Positions 28,300 to 37,355 of a stretch of DNA of 64,000 nt are shown here, one piece after another; positions within the stretch are counted from its first letter, which is position 1, and each line of letters starts with the position of its first letter. The notes beneath the pieces are model-generated. The model saw only the letters and a list, made by a program, of their open reading frames with translations, was not told the DNA's origin and did not search any database. A program made the translations under genes and the position numbers. Source of the DNA: Halothermothrix orenii H 168 (lineage in GTDB: Bacteria > Bacillota > Halanaerobiia > Halanaerobiales > Halothermotrichaceae); NCBI RefSeq assembly GCF_000020485.1, contig NC_011899.1, positions 2,078,501 through 2,142,500 on the forward strand, in the 5' to 3' direction.

Positions 28300-29091
28300 C
28301 TATTCATCGTAATCTATTATCCAGAGCTTTTCTTTGTACGGTTCTTCCCAGTTTGAGTCAAGTTTCTGTGTAACTAAAGTCTCGTAATTATTGTCATTGT
28401 CAATATCTTCATTAATTAGATTAAATATTTCCTTTTCTCCATTCTCCGTACACAGTTCTTCAATCCACGGCCTGTAAACAAATTTATCATCCTCCCAGTA
28501 AACAGCATACCCATTGGTGAATATTAATTTGGGGTAATTACCATCAGGGGGTAAAATATACCCGATTATTCTTGGACTGGAAAGCCAATCAAACTCAATA
28601 CTATATTTTTCTGTATTAGACACAGGACTATATATCTTATATGTTTTTTTTGGATAATCTTTTATTCTCTTTATCTTCTCTAATTCTTTATCATTGTTTA
28701 AATTAAAAGCAATAAAAGGATATTCATTACTACTATTTAAAATAGGTAGTACTTCTTTCTCTGGCTTTGATAGTATTACTTCATTATTTTTTACTTCTAT
28801 TTTGTTCCATGTTGTTCTATCAACTTTTACATAAACCCCTTTATTTTCTATCTCCGTAAATTTTTTTAATAAATACTCATCATATTTATATTCACATTCC
28901 CATTTCTTTACTAACTTCCCCTGCTGTTCTCCCAGTACAAACAAATAGCTTGTGGTTAATTTGTCTACCTGAATTAACAGGTTATTTTTTATCTCAATCA
29001 TATCAACTACATCTCTGGTTTCCTCTTCCCAGATAAGATTTAAGTTTGCCTTATCTTCTTTTATATACAAAAATGTCTCCAAGTTCTGCAC
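28300..29091 (-). CDS. C-terminal part of a frameshifted exported protein of unknown function
   Basis: This 263-residue reading frame opens at a GTG inside the end of the upstream frame and has no ribosome site of its own. The first residues (YIKEDKANLNLIWEEETRDVV) continue the upstream protein if one base of the AAAA run near 29057 is removed. The sequence is rich in aromatic and charged residues, with repeated LIF-, WEEE- and D.DND..YETLV segments like beta-propeller or VCBS-type repeats. I do not recognise a function. The joined protein would have about 382 residues. Confidence 0.55.
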   Translation of the reverse strand: MQNLETFLYIKEDKANLNLIWEEETRDVVDMIEIKNNLLIQVDKLTTSYLFVLGEQQGKLVKKWECEYKYDEYLLKKFTEIENKGVYVKVDRTTWNKIEVKNNEVILSKPEKEVLPILNSSNEYPFIAFNLNNDKELEKIKRIKDYPKKTYKIYSPVSNTEKYSIEFDWLSSPRIIGYILPPDGNYPKLIFTNGYAVYWEDDKFVYRPWIEELCTENGEKEIFNLINEDIDNDNNYETLVTQKLDSNWEEPYKEKLWIIDYDE

Positions 29092-29449
29092 CCTGTGACC
29101 TTACCAGGACCAATTCATCCTGTCCATCTCTATTAAAATCTATAAATATTGCCCCTAAATATGGGTATTCCCCTAAACCTTTAGGTATATGGCTGTAATT
29201 TAATTTTAATTTCTGGAATTTTTTATTTTTTATGCTATACAGATTTAATGTAAATTTATCTGGTATAAAATCTGTTAGTTTTTCTGCTAACTCTATAGTT
29301 ACCAATAAATTAATATCATTATATTTTCCTGTAGCAAAATTGCCAGAATTAGAAAAAAAAGTTTTCGACTTTAAATTAATTGCCTCTATAGAACATGATA
29401 TTGCAAAAAGAGATATAATCATCAAAAATATGATTAATTTCTTTTTCAT
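29051..29449 (-). CDS. N-terminal part of a frameshifted probable lipoprotein
   Basis: This 132-residue frame has a clear export signal (KKKLIIFLMIISLFAISC) with a plausible lipobox cysteine at residue 19. A calcium-loop-like FIDFNRDGQDELVLV follows, as in FG-GAP/VCBS repeats. It ends abruptly at YKRR-stop, and the next frame continues the same pattern after a one-base slip in an A run. I read the two as one gene that is mutated, mis-sequenced or slips during expression. It stands alone between the envelope cluster terminator and the methionine operon. Its role is unknown. Confidence 0.6.
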   Translation of the reverse strand: MKKKLIIFLMIISLFAISCSIEAINLKSKTFFSNSGNFATGKYNDINLLVTIELAEKLTDFIPDKFTLNLYSIKNKKFQKLKLNYSHIPKGLGEYPYLGAIFIDFNRDGQDELVLVRSQGAELGDIFVYKRR

Positions 29450-29552
29450 TTAAACCCTCCTTATCAATATAATCAAATGCCATGTTTCATATACATATTA
29501 ATTTCTCTATTATTGGTATTTATTCCTTTTTATGATAAGAATTCGTTTTTAA

Positions 29553-29581
29553 ACTAAAAAAAGTAGCCTGAATCAGGCCAC
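29553..29581 (-). terminator. Terminator at the end of the envelope cluster
   Basis: GTGGCCTG and CAGGCTAC pair on the minus strand around a three-base loop, followed by TTTTTTT. It lies about 150 bases past the stop of the hydrolase-Omp85 gene and probably ends the long cluster transcript. Confidence 0.85.
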
Positions 29582-29732
29582 TCTTTTCGTTGATATATAT
29601 ATTTACTACTTTTAATTAAAAATTAGCTCCGAGATACAGGTGTCATCATATTTGCTCTCCCTGTACACCTTTAGAATGGTTATCTTTACTCTGGTGACTT
29701 TCTTTGGCCGGAACAATCACATTATTTCTATT

Positions 29733-32447
29733 TTAAAACGAATGACCAAATCCCATATTAAAAGTAGTCTGGCGGTCTATCCTGTCAAAACCAAGGTCCG
29801 CCCTAACAGGTCCCAGAGGAGTGTAAATAGCAACACCAAGGCCACCATCAACCTCCCAGTTTATCGTGGAAAAATCTTCGCTGACCGGAATTATCTTTCC
29901 GCCATCTACAAAGATAATTGCCGATACCAGCTCATTTAAAAGAGGATGATGGTATTCAACACTGGTTGATAGATAACGGGTTCCAGCCCTGTCATAACTT
30001 TGTCCCCTCAGGGGAATACTGCTAAAACCTCCTCCTTTAAACTGGTAGTTTAAGGGGGTGTTGCTGCTGGAAAGCCCTCCGTTAAAAGAAAATATAAGTC
30101 TTCCCTGACCGGCCTTTTTTTCAATGTGCCATTTAAATTTTGAACGAACGAAATCAGGAAATCCTTCCCCGGGGGAATAAGCATAATCAAGATGGACTAT
30201 TAAATTTCCCACCTCTTCCAGAGATAGTGTAATCCCCGGGATTAAATACTTCTGTTCTATAGGAGAGGCATCTTCTTTTTTATAATTTTGTTCCTGATAA
30301 CCTAATGAATATTCCACCTTCCGGTAAGGGGCGGGAGTATTGCTAAAATTCAAACTGGTTTTAAAACCTTTTTCCGAAAAACTAATATTATTAAATTCCT
30401 CCCGCCTGGTGTAATTTATATATTCACAGGATGTTACCCAGCCCTGTCGTGCCGTATAATCAAAACCGACAAGCCACCAGGGTTCAGCCGACCAGTTAAC
30501 CCCTACAAAGGGACTCAATCCATTGCCTAATGGATTTCTCAACCTCTGGGTAAACTGACTGGAAGCCAGATTGATTGTCTTAAAGATAACAAACTCTCCC
30601 GGATGGATCATAAAGGGATTAGAATCATGGACCCTGATCACAACACTAACTTTGTTCCCCTCTATAACCTTATCTTCAACTTTGAGGTTAAGGGGATTAA
30701 AGATGTTCATATGATATAACCGCTGTTCAGTTAGATCCTTAATCTCCCTGGTCCAGGGAGCCCCAATCCTGAAAGGTAATTGACTGGTTATAAGCCCCTG
30801 ATTGCTTCTGGTCAAACCAATTATTTTAATATCACCAACGACATATGACTTCTCTCCATAATCGAGATTATTCCTCTCATAATCAATGGCCCTTGCCACC
30901 AGCGTTTTCCGGTGGTCATATTCCCTGAGTTTGTTATAATAAAACTCAGCCCTCCCTTTATCCTTTAAACCATCCCGGTATATTACATATATTTTATAAA
31001 GAGATTTGACCCTGATGTTTTCATGAACATCCATGGTGAGCATTTTCTCATAAAGATCTATAGCTTCTCTATAACGGGCGGTCCGCGGTCGGGCCAGGGA
31101 TTCAGCCAGCCATTCCAGGTAATAGACTTTATTAGATTTTTTTAGTACCTGTAATGCTTCCTGTTCTTCTGGTCCGGGGTCAGAAAGTCCTCCCCGGGAA
31201 CTGTTTTCAAATATATAGAGGCGAGCAAAGGCTTTTTCTTCATCACTTAATCTATAGTGCCATGTTTTCCCCTCAACGACAGCTATAACTGGCCTGAAGA
31301 CATAATAACTTTCCGGTTTAAAAGATAGATTAAAGACAGCCCTTTTCTGGTCAGGGGAAAAGACATATTTTTTATATGTAAGTTCACCATCTTTTTCCAG
31401 ACAAACCTGGACCGGTGAGGGTTTATTAATCCTTTTATCCAGAGTTATCATGACCTGATATCCTTTTGCCTTTTTCAGAACTTTTGCCGAGACAGGGACT
31501 TCAAACATATTAAGCCTTTTGCCCTGGTAGATGGAATCAAAATAATTATTTAAAACAGCCCTTACCTGCCTGCTTTGAAAATAATAATAACCAAAATGGT
31601 TTGCATCGAAATAATATAATTGTTTATTATGACCTGGAATTTTATTATATATATCGAAGGCCATTAACTTAAAAGGCGGATGGTCTAGCTTACCTGACAT
31701 TATTAAAACAGGAACCCTGATATCAGATACAAGCTTTTCCAGGTTATAGTCAGAAAAAAAGCCGTCCAGTCTTTTATCAGCCACCCCGATAAAGTTCCGG
31801 AAAATCCAGGGGAAGGCATAATTATCACCAAATCTATACTCCCTCACCAGCCTCATATAGTCTGAAAAAGGGGAGGCAGAAATAATACCATCAATTAACC
31901 CTTCCTGATCCCGGGCAGCAGCCAGTAAAACACTATATCCCCCCAGACTGTGACCGACCACTATAGTGGGAATATCTGGAGAGAGTCTCTCCAGATATTT
32001 TACTGCACCCAGGATATCATTTGAATAGTCGTTAAAACCGTTAAACCTGTGATCCAAACCTCCCCATCCAGCCAGGTCTATAGTCATTTCATTAAACTTA
32101 TAACGGGAACTATTTTCAATATAATGTTTAAGAAAAACACCATGAAAATAATAAGACTTTCCCGAGCGGCCGTATCCATGGACAAAAATAACATTAAAAT
32201 GGGGAGAATCTACAGTCCTTAAAAATGCACTGACCCTTTTTTCTCCCCCGTAGTCCGGAAAGGTAACCTCACCCCAGCCCCTTTCAGGAATATCCCTAAC
32301 TGTATAATCTGCTGGTGTCTTATTAAAGTAATCATTAATAATACTCTCAAATATACCTGCCTCACAGCGGTCACTTAAAAAACCTGAAAGTAAAATTATG
32401 GTCAAAAAAAAGAATATTAAACCCCTGGCCAGGTTAGTTTTTCTCAT
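29733..32447 (-). CDS. Alpha/beta-hydrolase fused to POTRA and Omp85-type outer-membrane barrel
   Basis: This 904-residue protein appears to join an enzyme to an outer-membrane barrel. A signal peptide covers 1-30. An alpha/beta-hydrolase spans about 60-305, with the triad Ser167 (GHSLGG), Asp255 (GKLDHP) and His284 (DANHFG) and the oxyanion motif HGYGRSG. A beta-rich segment (about 315-405) and TPR-like helices (about 425-520) follow. One POTRA-like domain lies at about 535-608 (VVGDIKIIGLTRSNQGLI). The barrel at about 620-904 has the Omp85 loop-6 type motif PLRGQ (812-816), the late strand PLGPVRADLGF and a terminal Phe. Patatin-POTRA-barrel fusions are known, but I know of no described alpha/beta-hydrolase version. 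Confidence 0.85.
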   Translation of the reverse strand: MRKTNLARGLIFFFLTIILLSGFLSDRCEAGIFESIINDYFNKTPADYTVRDIPERGWGEVTFPDYGGEKRVSAFLRTVDSPHFNVIFVHGYGRSGKSYYFHGVFLKHYIENSSRYKFNEMTIDLAGWGGLDHRFNGFNDYSNDILGAVKYLERLSPDIPTIVVGHSLGGYSVLLAAARDQEGLIDGIISASPFSDYMRLVREYRFGDNYAFPWIFRNFIGVADKRLDGFFSDYNLEKLVSDIRVPVLIMSGKLDHPPFKLMAFDIYNKIPGHNKQLYYFDANHFGYYYFQSRQVRAVLNNYFDSIYQGKRLNMFEVPVSAKVLKKAKGYQVMITLDKRINKPSPVQVCLEKDGELTYKKYVFSPDQKRAVFNLSFKPESYYVFRPVIAVVEGKTWHYRLSDEEKAFARLYIFENSSRGGLSDPGPEEQEALQVLKKSNKVYYLEWLAESLARPRTARYREAIDLYEKMLTMDVHENIRVKSLYKIYVIYRDGLKDKGRAEFYYNKLREYDHRKTLVARAIDYERNNLDYGEKSYVVGDIKIIGLTRSNQGLITSQLPFRIGAPWTREIKDLTEQRLYHMNIFNPLNLKVEDKVIEGNKVSVVIRVHDSNPFMIHPGEFVIFKTINLASSQFTQRLRNPLGNGLSPFVGVNWSAEPWWLVGFDYTARQGWVTSCEYINYTRREEFNNISFSEKGFKTSLNFSNTPAPYRKVEYSLGYQEQNYKKEDASPIEQKYLIPGITLSLEEVGNLIVHLDYAYSPGEGFPDFVRSKFKWHIEKKAGQGRLIFSFNGGLSSSNTPLNYQFKGGGFSSIPLRGQSYDRAGTRYLSTSVEYHHPLLNELVSAIIFVDGGKIIPVSEDFSTINWEVDGGLGVAIYTPLGPVRADLGFDRIDRQTTFNMGFGHSF

Positions 32448-32586
32448 AATAATCCCTACCTTCTGTAACCATTTTCCAATATATTACCATAAATCAGGGA
32501 TTTAATCAATTAAGTGATTTTTATACTAAATTTGTGAGCCCGGTTTACGACCAGAAGAATCAATTATAAAAGAATTTATTATTATG

Positions 32587-33540
32587 TTAATAACTAAAAC
32601 TGACAAAAAACATGGTCTGCCACTCCCCTTTATCGGTTACAAACTCCTCAAGACGATATTCTACCTGCCCCATGGCCCAGACCAGACCCAGGCCCCCACT
32701 GGTATGTAATTTAAAATCCTTCACCGATTCATCCGCAGAAATCACATCACCGGTCCGGACAAAGACCGAACCATTCATCAGGGCCAGAAAGGGGTTATCA
32801 CTGTAAGGATAGATTTGAAACTGCCTTTCCAGAAAGAGGCTGACCAGCCTGTTTCCCTTTTCATTTTCATACCCAGTGACATAAGAGGACAGATTATAAC
32901 AGGGTTCTATCCGGGATGAGGAGTTAATATAACCAAATCTGGGTACTATCCTGTACTCCCCTAGTTTAACCGGCAGGGTCAGGTTTGATATATAGTAACT
33001 ATCACCCTCTGTTATATCCTGACCTGAAGTTACATTGAAATAAAACTTTATTTCATTAAGGACATCATAGTGAAGGTCTTTATAATAGCTAAGGTAGGCA
33101 AAACGGGTCTTTATTTCTTCATTAAAACTGGAACCGATTTGTCCCTGAAACAGCAAAAAGGCCAGGCCGTGTTCCGGTTCGATGGGATAAGATACCGCTG
33201 CCTTTACCCCCTTCTGGTATATATAACCAGGAAGGTTATTATTTAACCAGTAATGGTAATTCAGGTCAAAATAAAGTCCCTCCCATTCCGTCCGGTTACC
33301 TACCCTGTAATATACCTCATTATTACTATAATCATAAGCAGCCCCAAGGTAAGGATACTGGTCAGAAATTTTTTCTTCCAATCCCTGAAGATGATGGCTA
33401 TATTCCAGACCAACAATACTCCCTTCAAAGGGAAGAATCGGCTTGAATTTAGCCTTTACCTGATAACGAAAAGGGCCAACCCCTGCTGTTATTACTGTTA
33501 CCACAGTTAATATCAATAATATTTTAAGAAACCTTTTCAT
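32587..33540 (-). CDS. Probable outer-membrane beta-barrel protein
   Basis: A signal peptide covers about residues 1-30. The rest of the 317 residues alternate polar and hydrophobic positions with many tyrosines (YLGAAYDYSNNEVYYRVG, LYFDLNYHYWLNNN), as in a transmembrane barrel of perhaps 12-14 strands. The last strand ends in an aromatic (FFVSFSY), the usual recognition signal for the BAM machinery. I do not recognise a specific family. It is co-oriented with and next to another barrel gene and the Omp85 fusion. Confidence 0.75.
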   Translation of the reverse strand: MKRFLKILLILTVVTVITAGVGPFRYQVKAKFKPILPFEGSIVGLEYSHHLQGLEEKISDQYPYLGAAYDYSNNEVYYRVGNRTEWEGLYFDLNYHYWLNNNLPGYIYQKGVKAAVSYPIEPEHGLAFLLFQGQIGSSFNEEIKTRFAYLSYYKDLHYDVLNEIKFYFNVTSGQDITEGDSYYISNLTLPVKLGEYRIVPRFGYINSSSRIEPCYNLSSYVTGYENEKGNRLVSLFLERQFQIYPYSDNPFLALMNGSVFVRTGDVISADESVKDFKLHTSGGLGLVWAMGQVEYRLEEFVTDKGEWQTMFFVSFSY

Positions 33541-33556
33541 ACATATCCCTCACTTT

Positions 33557-33653
33557 CAATGATAGACTTAAGTTTAGACTAAATATAGGTTGGTGCATTC
33601 TTACCTGTCCCTGTCTTAATTATTCAATTATAGACTTAAGTCAGGACTAAATA
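33557..33653. repeat. Pair of 29-bp direct repeats between the two barrel genes
   Basis: Two copies (33557-33585 and 33625-33653) agree at 25 of 29 positions. The core is the palindrome GACTTAAGTC (33633-33642), with GACTTAAGTT in the other copy. The lower-strand stop codon of the 33647 gene lies inside the second copy. They could be binding sites, for example for the cluster's response regulator, or a small local duplication. Confidence 0.55.
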
Positions 33654-34699
33654 CTGATTTTTACCCTGAAGGTCAATTTCCAGTCGTGATAAACACCATA
33701 GCTCCCCTGATAATTATTTATCTCAAGCCCGGGGGTTATATTATCATCTCCAATATAATCCAGGCTTAAAGTACGAATTTCACCGTAATCACTCCAGTTT
33801 ACAACATCTCTTATCTGCCATTGCCAGTCTGACATAAGGTCTCCATTAATAAAATTGATCAGGATCTGATCATGCCCACTGCGGTCCCGGTACACTTCAC
33901 CCACCAGAATATGTCCTGAAGGCAGTGTGTATTTACCACCCACTAAGTATTGATAGGAAACGGTATCCCCGGGGTAACAGGAGAGATTGGCACCCACCTG
34001 GAGGGCAAACCCATTCAGGAAATCCCGTGAATAGCTCCCCCCTAGATTAATATTATCTACCTGGCCATTACTGCCTTCTCTGGTCTCATTGTCTTTCTTT
34101 AGATAAGACATTACTACTTTATAATCACTCTGGTTCATCAGTGAACCAACCCTGATCCAGCTTCCAGTATTAATATCTTTCCCATTTGCAATTTCATTTC
34201 CGTCTACCACCGCTGAACCAAAGGATAAATTGTAACGGAGACCCGGGAGATTAAATTCACCACCCCAGTAATTTCTGTCAGCCTTGAGGGGGTAGGTAGG
34301 GGAATAGCTAAAGCCTTCACCCCACCTCCAGTCTCTTTTGCCTGCTTCAAAGACCCCCGGTCCGGCAAAACCACTTATGGTTATTTCTTCAAAGTCAGCC
34401 CTGAACTTCTGCCAGTCCCCCTTTACCCCGAGGCTATACTGATAGTTCCCGACCAGCCCGCTAAAATCCAGTTGTATTTCAGTGGCAGCTTCTGTTATGG
34501 TGTCCTTCCGGGCCACTGGTCCCGGTGGGGTCACATGCCTAAAACTATATTCATTAACCAGGTCCATATTGAAGTGATAAGCCTTTACCTTACCGGTAAC
34601 AGGACTGCCATTTAAAATACCTGCCAGTATAAATAAGGTGCCAATAACAGGGAGAACCTTTTTTACCAGACCTTTTATCCCTTCCGTGGTTTTCTTCAT
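33647..34699 (-). CDS. Probable outer-membrane beta-barrel protein
   Basis: A 350-residue protein with a long N-terminal signal (hydrophobic core at about 17-30), then alternating amphipathic strands with glycine and aromatic turns (YQYSLGVKGDWQKFRADFEE, GGSYSRDFLNGFALQVGAN). It ends in YHDWKLTFRVKISI, a typical last strand though with Ile rather than Phe. No known family is recognised. It begins 12 bases after the LolA-like gene, so it may be a client or partner of that system. Confidence 0.72.
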   Translation of the reverse strand: MKKTTEGIKGLVKKVLPVIGTLFILAGILNGSPVTGKVKAYHFNMDLVNEYSFRHVTPPGPVARKDTITEAATEIQLDFSGLVGNYQYSLGVKGDWQKFRADFEEITISGFAGPGVFEAGKRDWRWGEGFSYSPTYPLKADRNYWGGEFNLPGLRYNLSFGSAVVDGNEIANGKDINTGSWIRVGSLMNQSDYKVVMSYLKKDNETREGSNGQVDNINLGGSYSRDFLNGFALQVGANLSCYPGDTVSYQYLVGGKYTLPSGHILVGEVYRDRSGHDQILINFINGDLMSDWQWQIRDVVNWSDYGEIRTLSLDYIGDDNITPGLEINNYQGSYGVYHDWKLTFRVKISI

Positions 34700-34711
34700 A
34701 ACTTCACCCCA

Positions 34712-35464
34712 CTATTCCCTTATTAATAACCTGAATTTATCCAGCGTCAGGGGCTGAAAAGCCTGCTCAGGTAAGTCCCCGGGTTTTACATCCTTAAAAA
34801 TAAGGACTGTCTTTCTATCACGTTCATATAGCAGATTTTTAACAGTTATGTCAGCCACTTCAATACCGGCCATTTCCCGGTGATTATGATAAATTAATTC
34901 CTTTAAAGGCTCTCCATTGACCCCTTTGAGGATGACCCGCTCAATCTGTAAGCTGTCCCCGGAAACATAAAGGTCGGCCATCTGATATGCTGTTTTACTG
35001 TCCCTGGCCTTAAGTTTTAAAATAAAATGTTCCTTTTCTTCCTCCATACCCAGCGGTTTATACTCCCGGTAATAATCTATTCCCATTGTCTCTGCAATAC
35101 CGGCTTCACCGAAAAGCTTTTGCCGCGGTGATATTCTAATCGGTCTTCTAAGACCCTCCTGGTACTTCCAGGTATTATGGCCTACCACCAGATAACGGTC
35201 ATTAACAAACCTCTCAGGTGCCAGAAATGTGGCAATAGACCTTTTACTATCATATATATAGACCCGGACCCGGGCCTGATGGCTATCTTCCCCTTCATAG
35301 GTAATAACCTCAAAGTCCATGATACACGACCATTCCAGGTTCATTTTCTTATCAAGATTTAAAAGGATCTCTTCAGGGGTTAAAGACAGGGCCTCGACCG
35401 GTAAAGCTCCCCAGATTAATATTCCCATCAAAATAAACAGGGTAGTTCCAGTTATTTTTTTCAT
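34712..35464 (-). CDS. LolA-like outer-membrane lipoprotein-sorting protein
   Basis: A signal peptide (1-25) is followed by a 225-residue domain of the LolA/LolB-like fold (COG2834 type). It begins with LTPEEILLNLDKKM, has a run of antiparallel strands (MDFEVITYEG, ARVRVYIYDSKRS) and the conserved GHNTWKYQEGLRRPIRI. In Proteobacteria LolA carries lipoproteins across the periplasm. Proteins of this subtype are often encoded next to MacB/LolE-like exporters. It lies 12 bases after the FtsX-type permease gene, which supports that pairing here. Its cargo is unknown. Confidence 0.82.
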   Translation of the reverse strand: MKKITGTTLFILMGILIWGALPVEALSLTPEEILLNLDKKMNLEWSCIMDFEVITYEGEDSHQARVRVYIYDSKRSIATFLAPERFVNDRYLVVGHNTWKYQEGLRRPIRISPRQKLFGEAGIAETMGIDYYREYKPLGMEEEKEHFILKLKARDSKTAYQMADLYVSGDSLQIERVILKGVNGEPLKELIYHNHREMAGIEVADITVKNLLYERDRKTVLIFKDVKPGDLPEQAFQPLTLDKFRLLIRE

Positions 35465-35476
35465 ATAATTACCCTC

Positions 35477-36679
35477 CTATGAATATCTTAACATCTCAAC
35501 TACATTTATTCTTGAAGCCTTAAGGGCTGGATACAGGGCCGATAGAGTAGTCGAAACCAGAATAATAATAAAGGGAGTAACCCCATTACTGAAGGCCAGT
35601 TTAAAATAAAGGGGTACCGGCTCACTGACATTGGGAGGGGTATAGGTAATATAGGCATTATTTAAAGCATAGCCGATACCCCAGCCCAGGGTAAGTCCAA
35701 TAATACCCCCGATAATCCCCAGTATTAACGCCTCCTGTAGAAGCAGGGTAAAAACCTGTCTTCTCCGGGTTCCGATAGCCCTGATAGTCCCGATCTCATT
35801 CATCCTCTCAAAGAAGGCCATTGACATTATCTCCAGGATACTGAAAAAGACCAGTATAAATATTATGGTAGACAGGAAGAAAAAGATAAGGTCATACATG
35901 GCTTTTACCTGATGGTACATGGTCGCCAGGTCCAGCCAGGTTTTAATATCAACCTTAAGTCCCATCTCCTCAAATTTTTCTTCAAGGCGAGTCTTAACCT
36001 CTTCAGTCTTCCCTGTGTCTTCAAGGGAAACTATTACCTTATCAACCCCATCGGTATTTAATAGATTCTGGGCAAAAGACAGGGGCATCATAATAAAGTA
36101 ATTATCAGCTTCAGCACTATAGGTAGAAAAAGATCCCGAAACTTTAAGGCTACTGGCGCTGTAAGCCCCATCAAGGGTTGTAGCCATTAGAGAAAACCAG
36201 TCATCAACTGACAGATTCAGTTTTTCCATTACCCCTTTTCCCAGAAGAACCCTGGTCCTGTCTCCAGGAAAGAGGTTAAATCCTTCTTCAATCATTACAC
36301 TTTGATTAAAGCTATTACCGGGCTCAATTCCTGTTCCAGAAACAATGGTACTACCCTTTTCGGTCCCCAAAATTCCCGAAACCTTAAGTTCACTGGTAAA
36401 GTTATTTACATCATCAACAGACTCAAGGACCCCGGTGATAGCTTTATGGTATTCACCTGTAAGTAAAAGCCTTTCCTGTCCCGTATTTCCCCAGAATCCC
36501 TCCGGTGCTATCTGGAGGTGACCATTCCTGGATATGGACATCATTTTTAGTCCGTCATAGGTTGCAGCAAAATAACCCTTTACCAGAAAAAGTACCATTA
36601 CCCCGAAGATAATAATCCCCAGAATAAGGAGGGACCTCCTTTTATTCCGTAAAATATTACGCCATGCTATTTTTATCAT
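35477..36679 (-). CDS. LolCE/MacB-type ABC transporter permease
   Basis: This is a membrane subunit of a type VII (mechanotransmission) ABC system. The 400 residues have one N-terminal helix (about 15-35), a large extracytoplasmic domain (about 40-260) and three further helices within the FtsX domain (about 270-395), including the conserved NEIGTIRAIGTRRRQVFTLLLQEALILG. It overlaps the ATPase gene by 23 bases, so the two are translationally coupled. Such systems move lipoproteins or other envelope substrates, not sugars. Only one permease gene is present, implying a homodimer. Confidence 0.88.
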   Translation of the reverse strand: MIKIAWRNILRNKRRSLLILGIIIFGVMVLFLVKGYFAATYDGLKMMSISRNGHLQIAPEGFWGNTGQERLLLTGEYHKAITGVLESVDDVNNFTSELKVSGILGTEKGSTIVSGTGIEPGNSFNQSVMIEEGFNLFPGDRTRVLLGKGVMEKLNLSVDDWFSLMATTLDGAYSASSLKVSGSFSTYSAEADNYFIMMPLSFAQNLLNTDGVDKVIVSLEDTGKTEEVKTRLEEKFEEMGLKVDIKTWLDLATMYHQVKAMYDLIFFFLSTIIFILVFFSILEIMSMAFFERMNEIGTIRAIGTRRRQVFTLLLQEALILGIIGGIIGLTLGWGIGYALNNAYITYTPPNVSEPVPLYFKLAFSNGVTPFIIILVSTTLSALYPALKASRINVVEMLRYS

Positions 36680-37355
36680 AATTATTCACCTCTAACCTGC
36701 CATCCCTGATTTTAATTAACTTCCTGGCGTATTGATTTATTGAAAGGTCATGGGTTACTATTACAAAGGAAACCTGAAAATCATGGTTTAAACGGTTCAT
36801 TAACTCTATTATTTTTCGACCGGTTCCGGTATCCAGATTACCGGTAGGCTCATCAGCCAGAACCACGTCAGGTTCAGTTACCAGGGCCCGGGCGATAGCC
36901 ACCCTCTGTTTCTGCCCCCCTGATAACTGTGAAGGCCGGCGGTCTGCCATATCGAGCAACCCCACCTGGTCGAGAATACAATCGACTCGCTTTTTTCTCT
37001 GAGATCTGTCAATTTTCTGTAATAAAAGCGGATACTCCACATTTTCCCGGGCCGTTAAAACAGGGATCAATTCAAAAGACTGGAACACCAACCCTATTTT
37101 ATTCCTTCTAATTAAGGTCCTTTTACTATCCTTTAACTCAGATAATGGCTTGCCGTCAATATAAACCTCTCCTTCGGTAGGCCGGTCAACACCGGATAAA
37201 ATATTTAATAAAGTTGTCTTCCCACTTCCCGAGGGGCCATTAATAACAATGAAATCACCTTTATTTATCTCCAGGTCTACCCCTTTGAGGGCATAGACCT
37301 TTTCTGCCTGAGTGGTATAGACCTTCTTGATACCCCGGGCCTTTAGAATGGTCAT
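36657..37355 (-). CDS. LolD/MacB-type ABC transporter ATP-binding protein
   Basis: This 232-residue ATPase drives the adjacent FtsX-type permease. It has Walker [10 protein letters not shown], the Q-loop [13 protein letters not shown], the signature [15 protein letters not shown], Walker [13 protein letters not shown] and the switch histidine in VTHD. The ADEPTGNLD form marks the LolD/MacB/FtsE group. It shares a four-base ATGA overlap with the TPR gene upstream. Confidence 0.92.
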   Translation of the reverse strand: MTILKARGIKKVYTTQAEKVYALKGVDLEINKGDFIVINGPSGSGKTTLLNILSGVDRPTEGEVYIDGKPLSELKDSKRTLIRRNKIGLVFQSFELIPVLTARENVEYPLLLQKIDRSQRKKRVDCILDQVGLLDMADRRPSQLSGGQKQRVAIARALVTEPDVVLADEPTGNLDTGTGRKIIELMNRLNHDFQVSFVIVTHDLSINQYARKLIKIRDGRLEVNNYDKNSMA

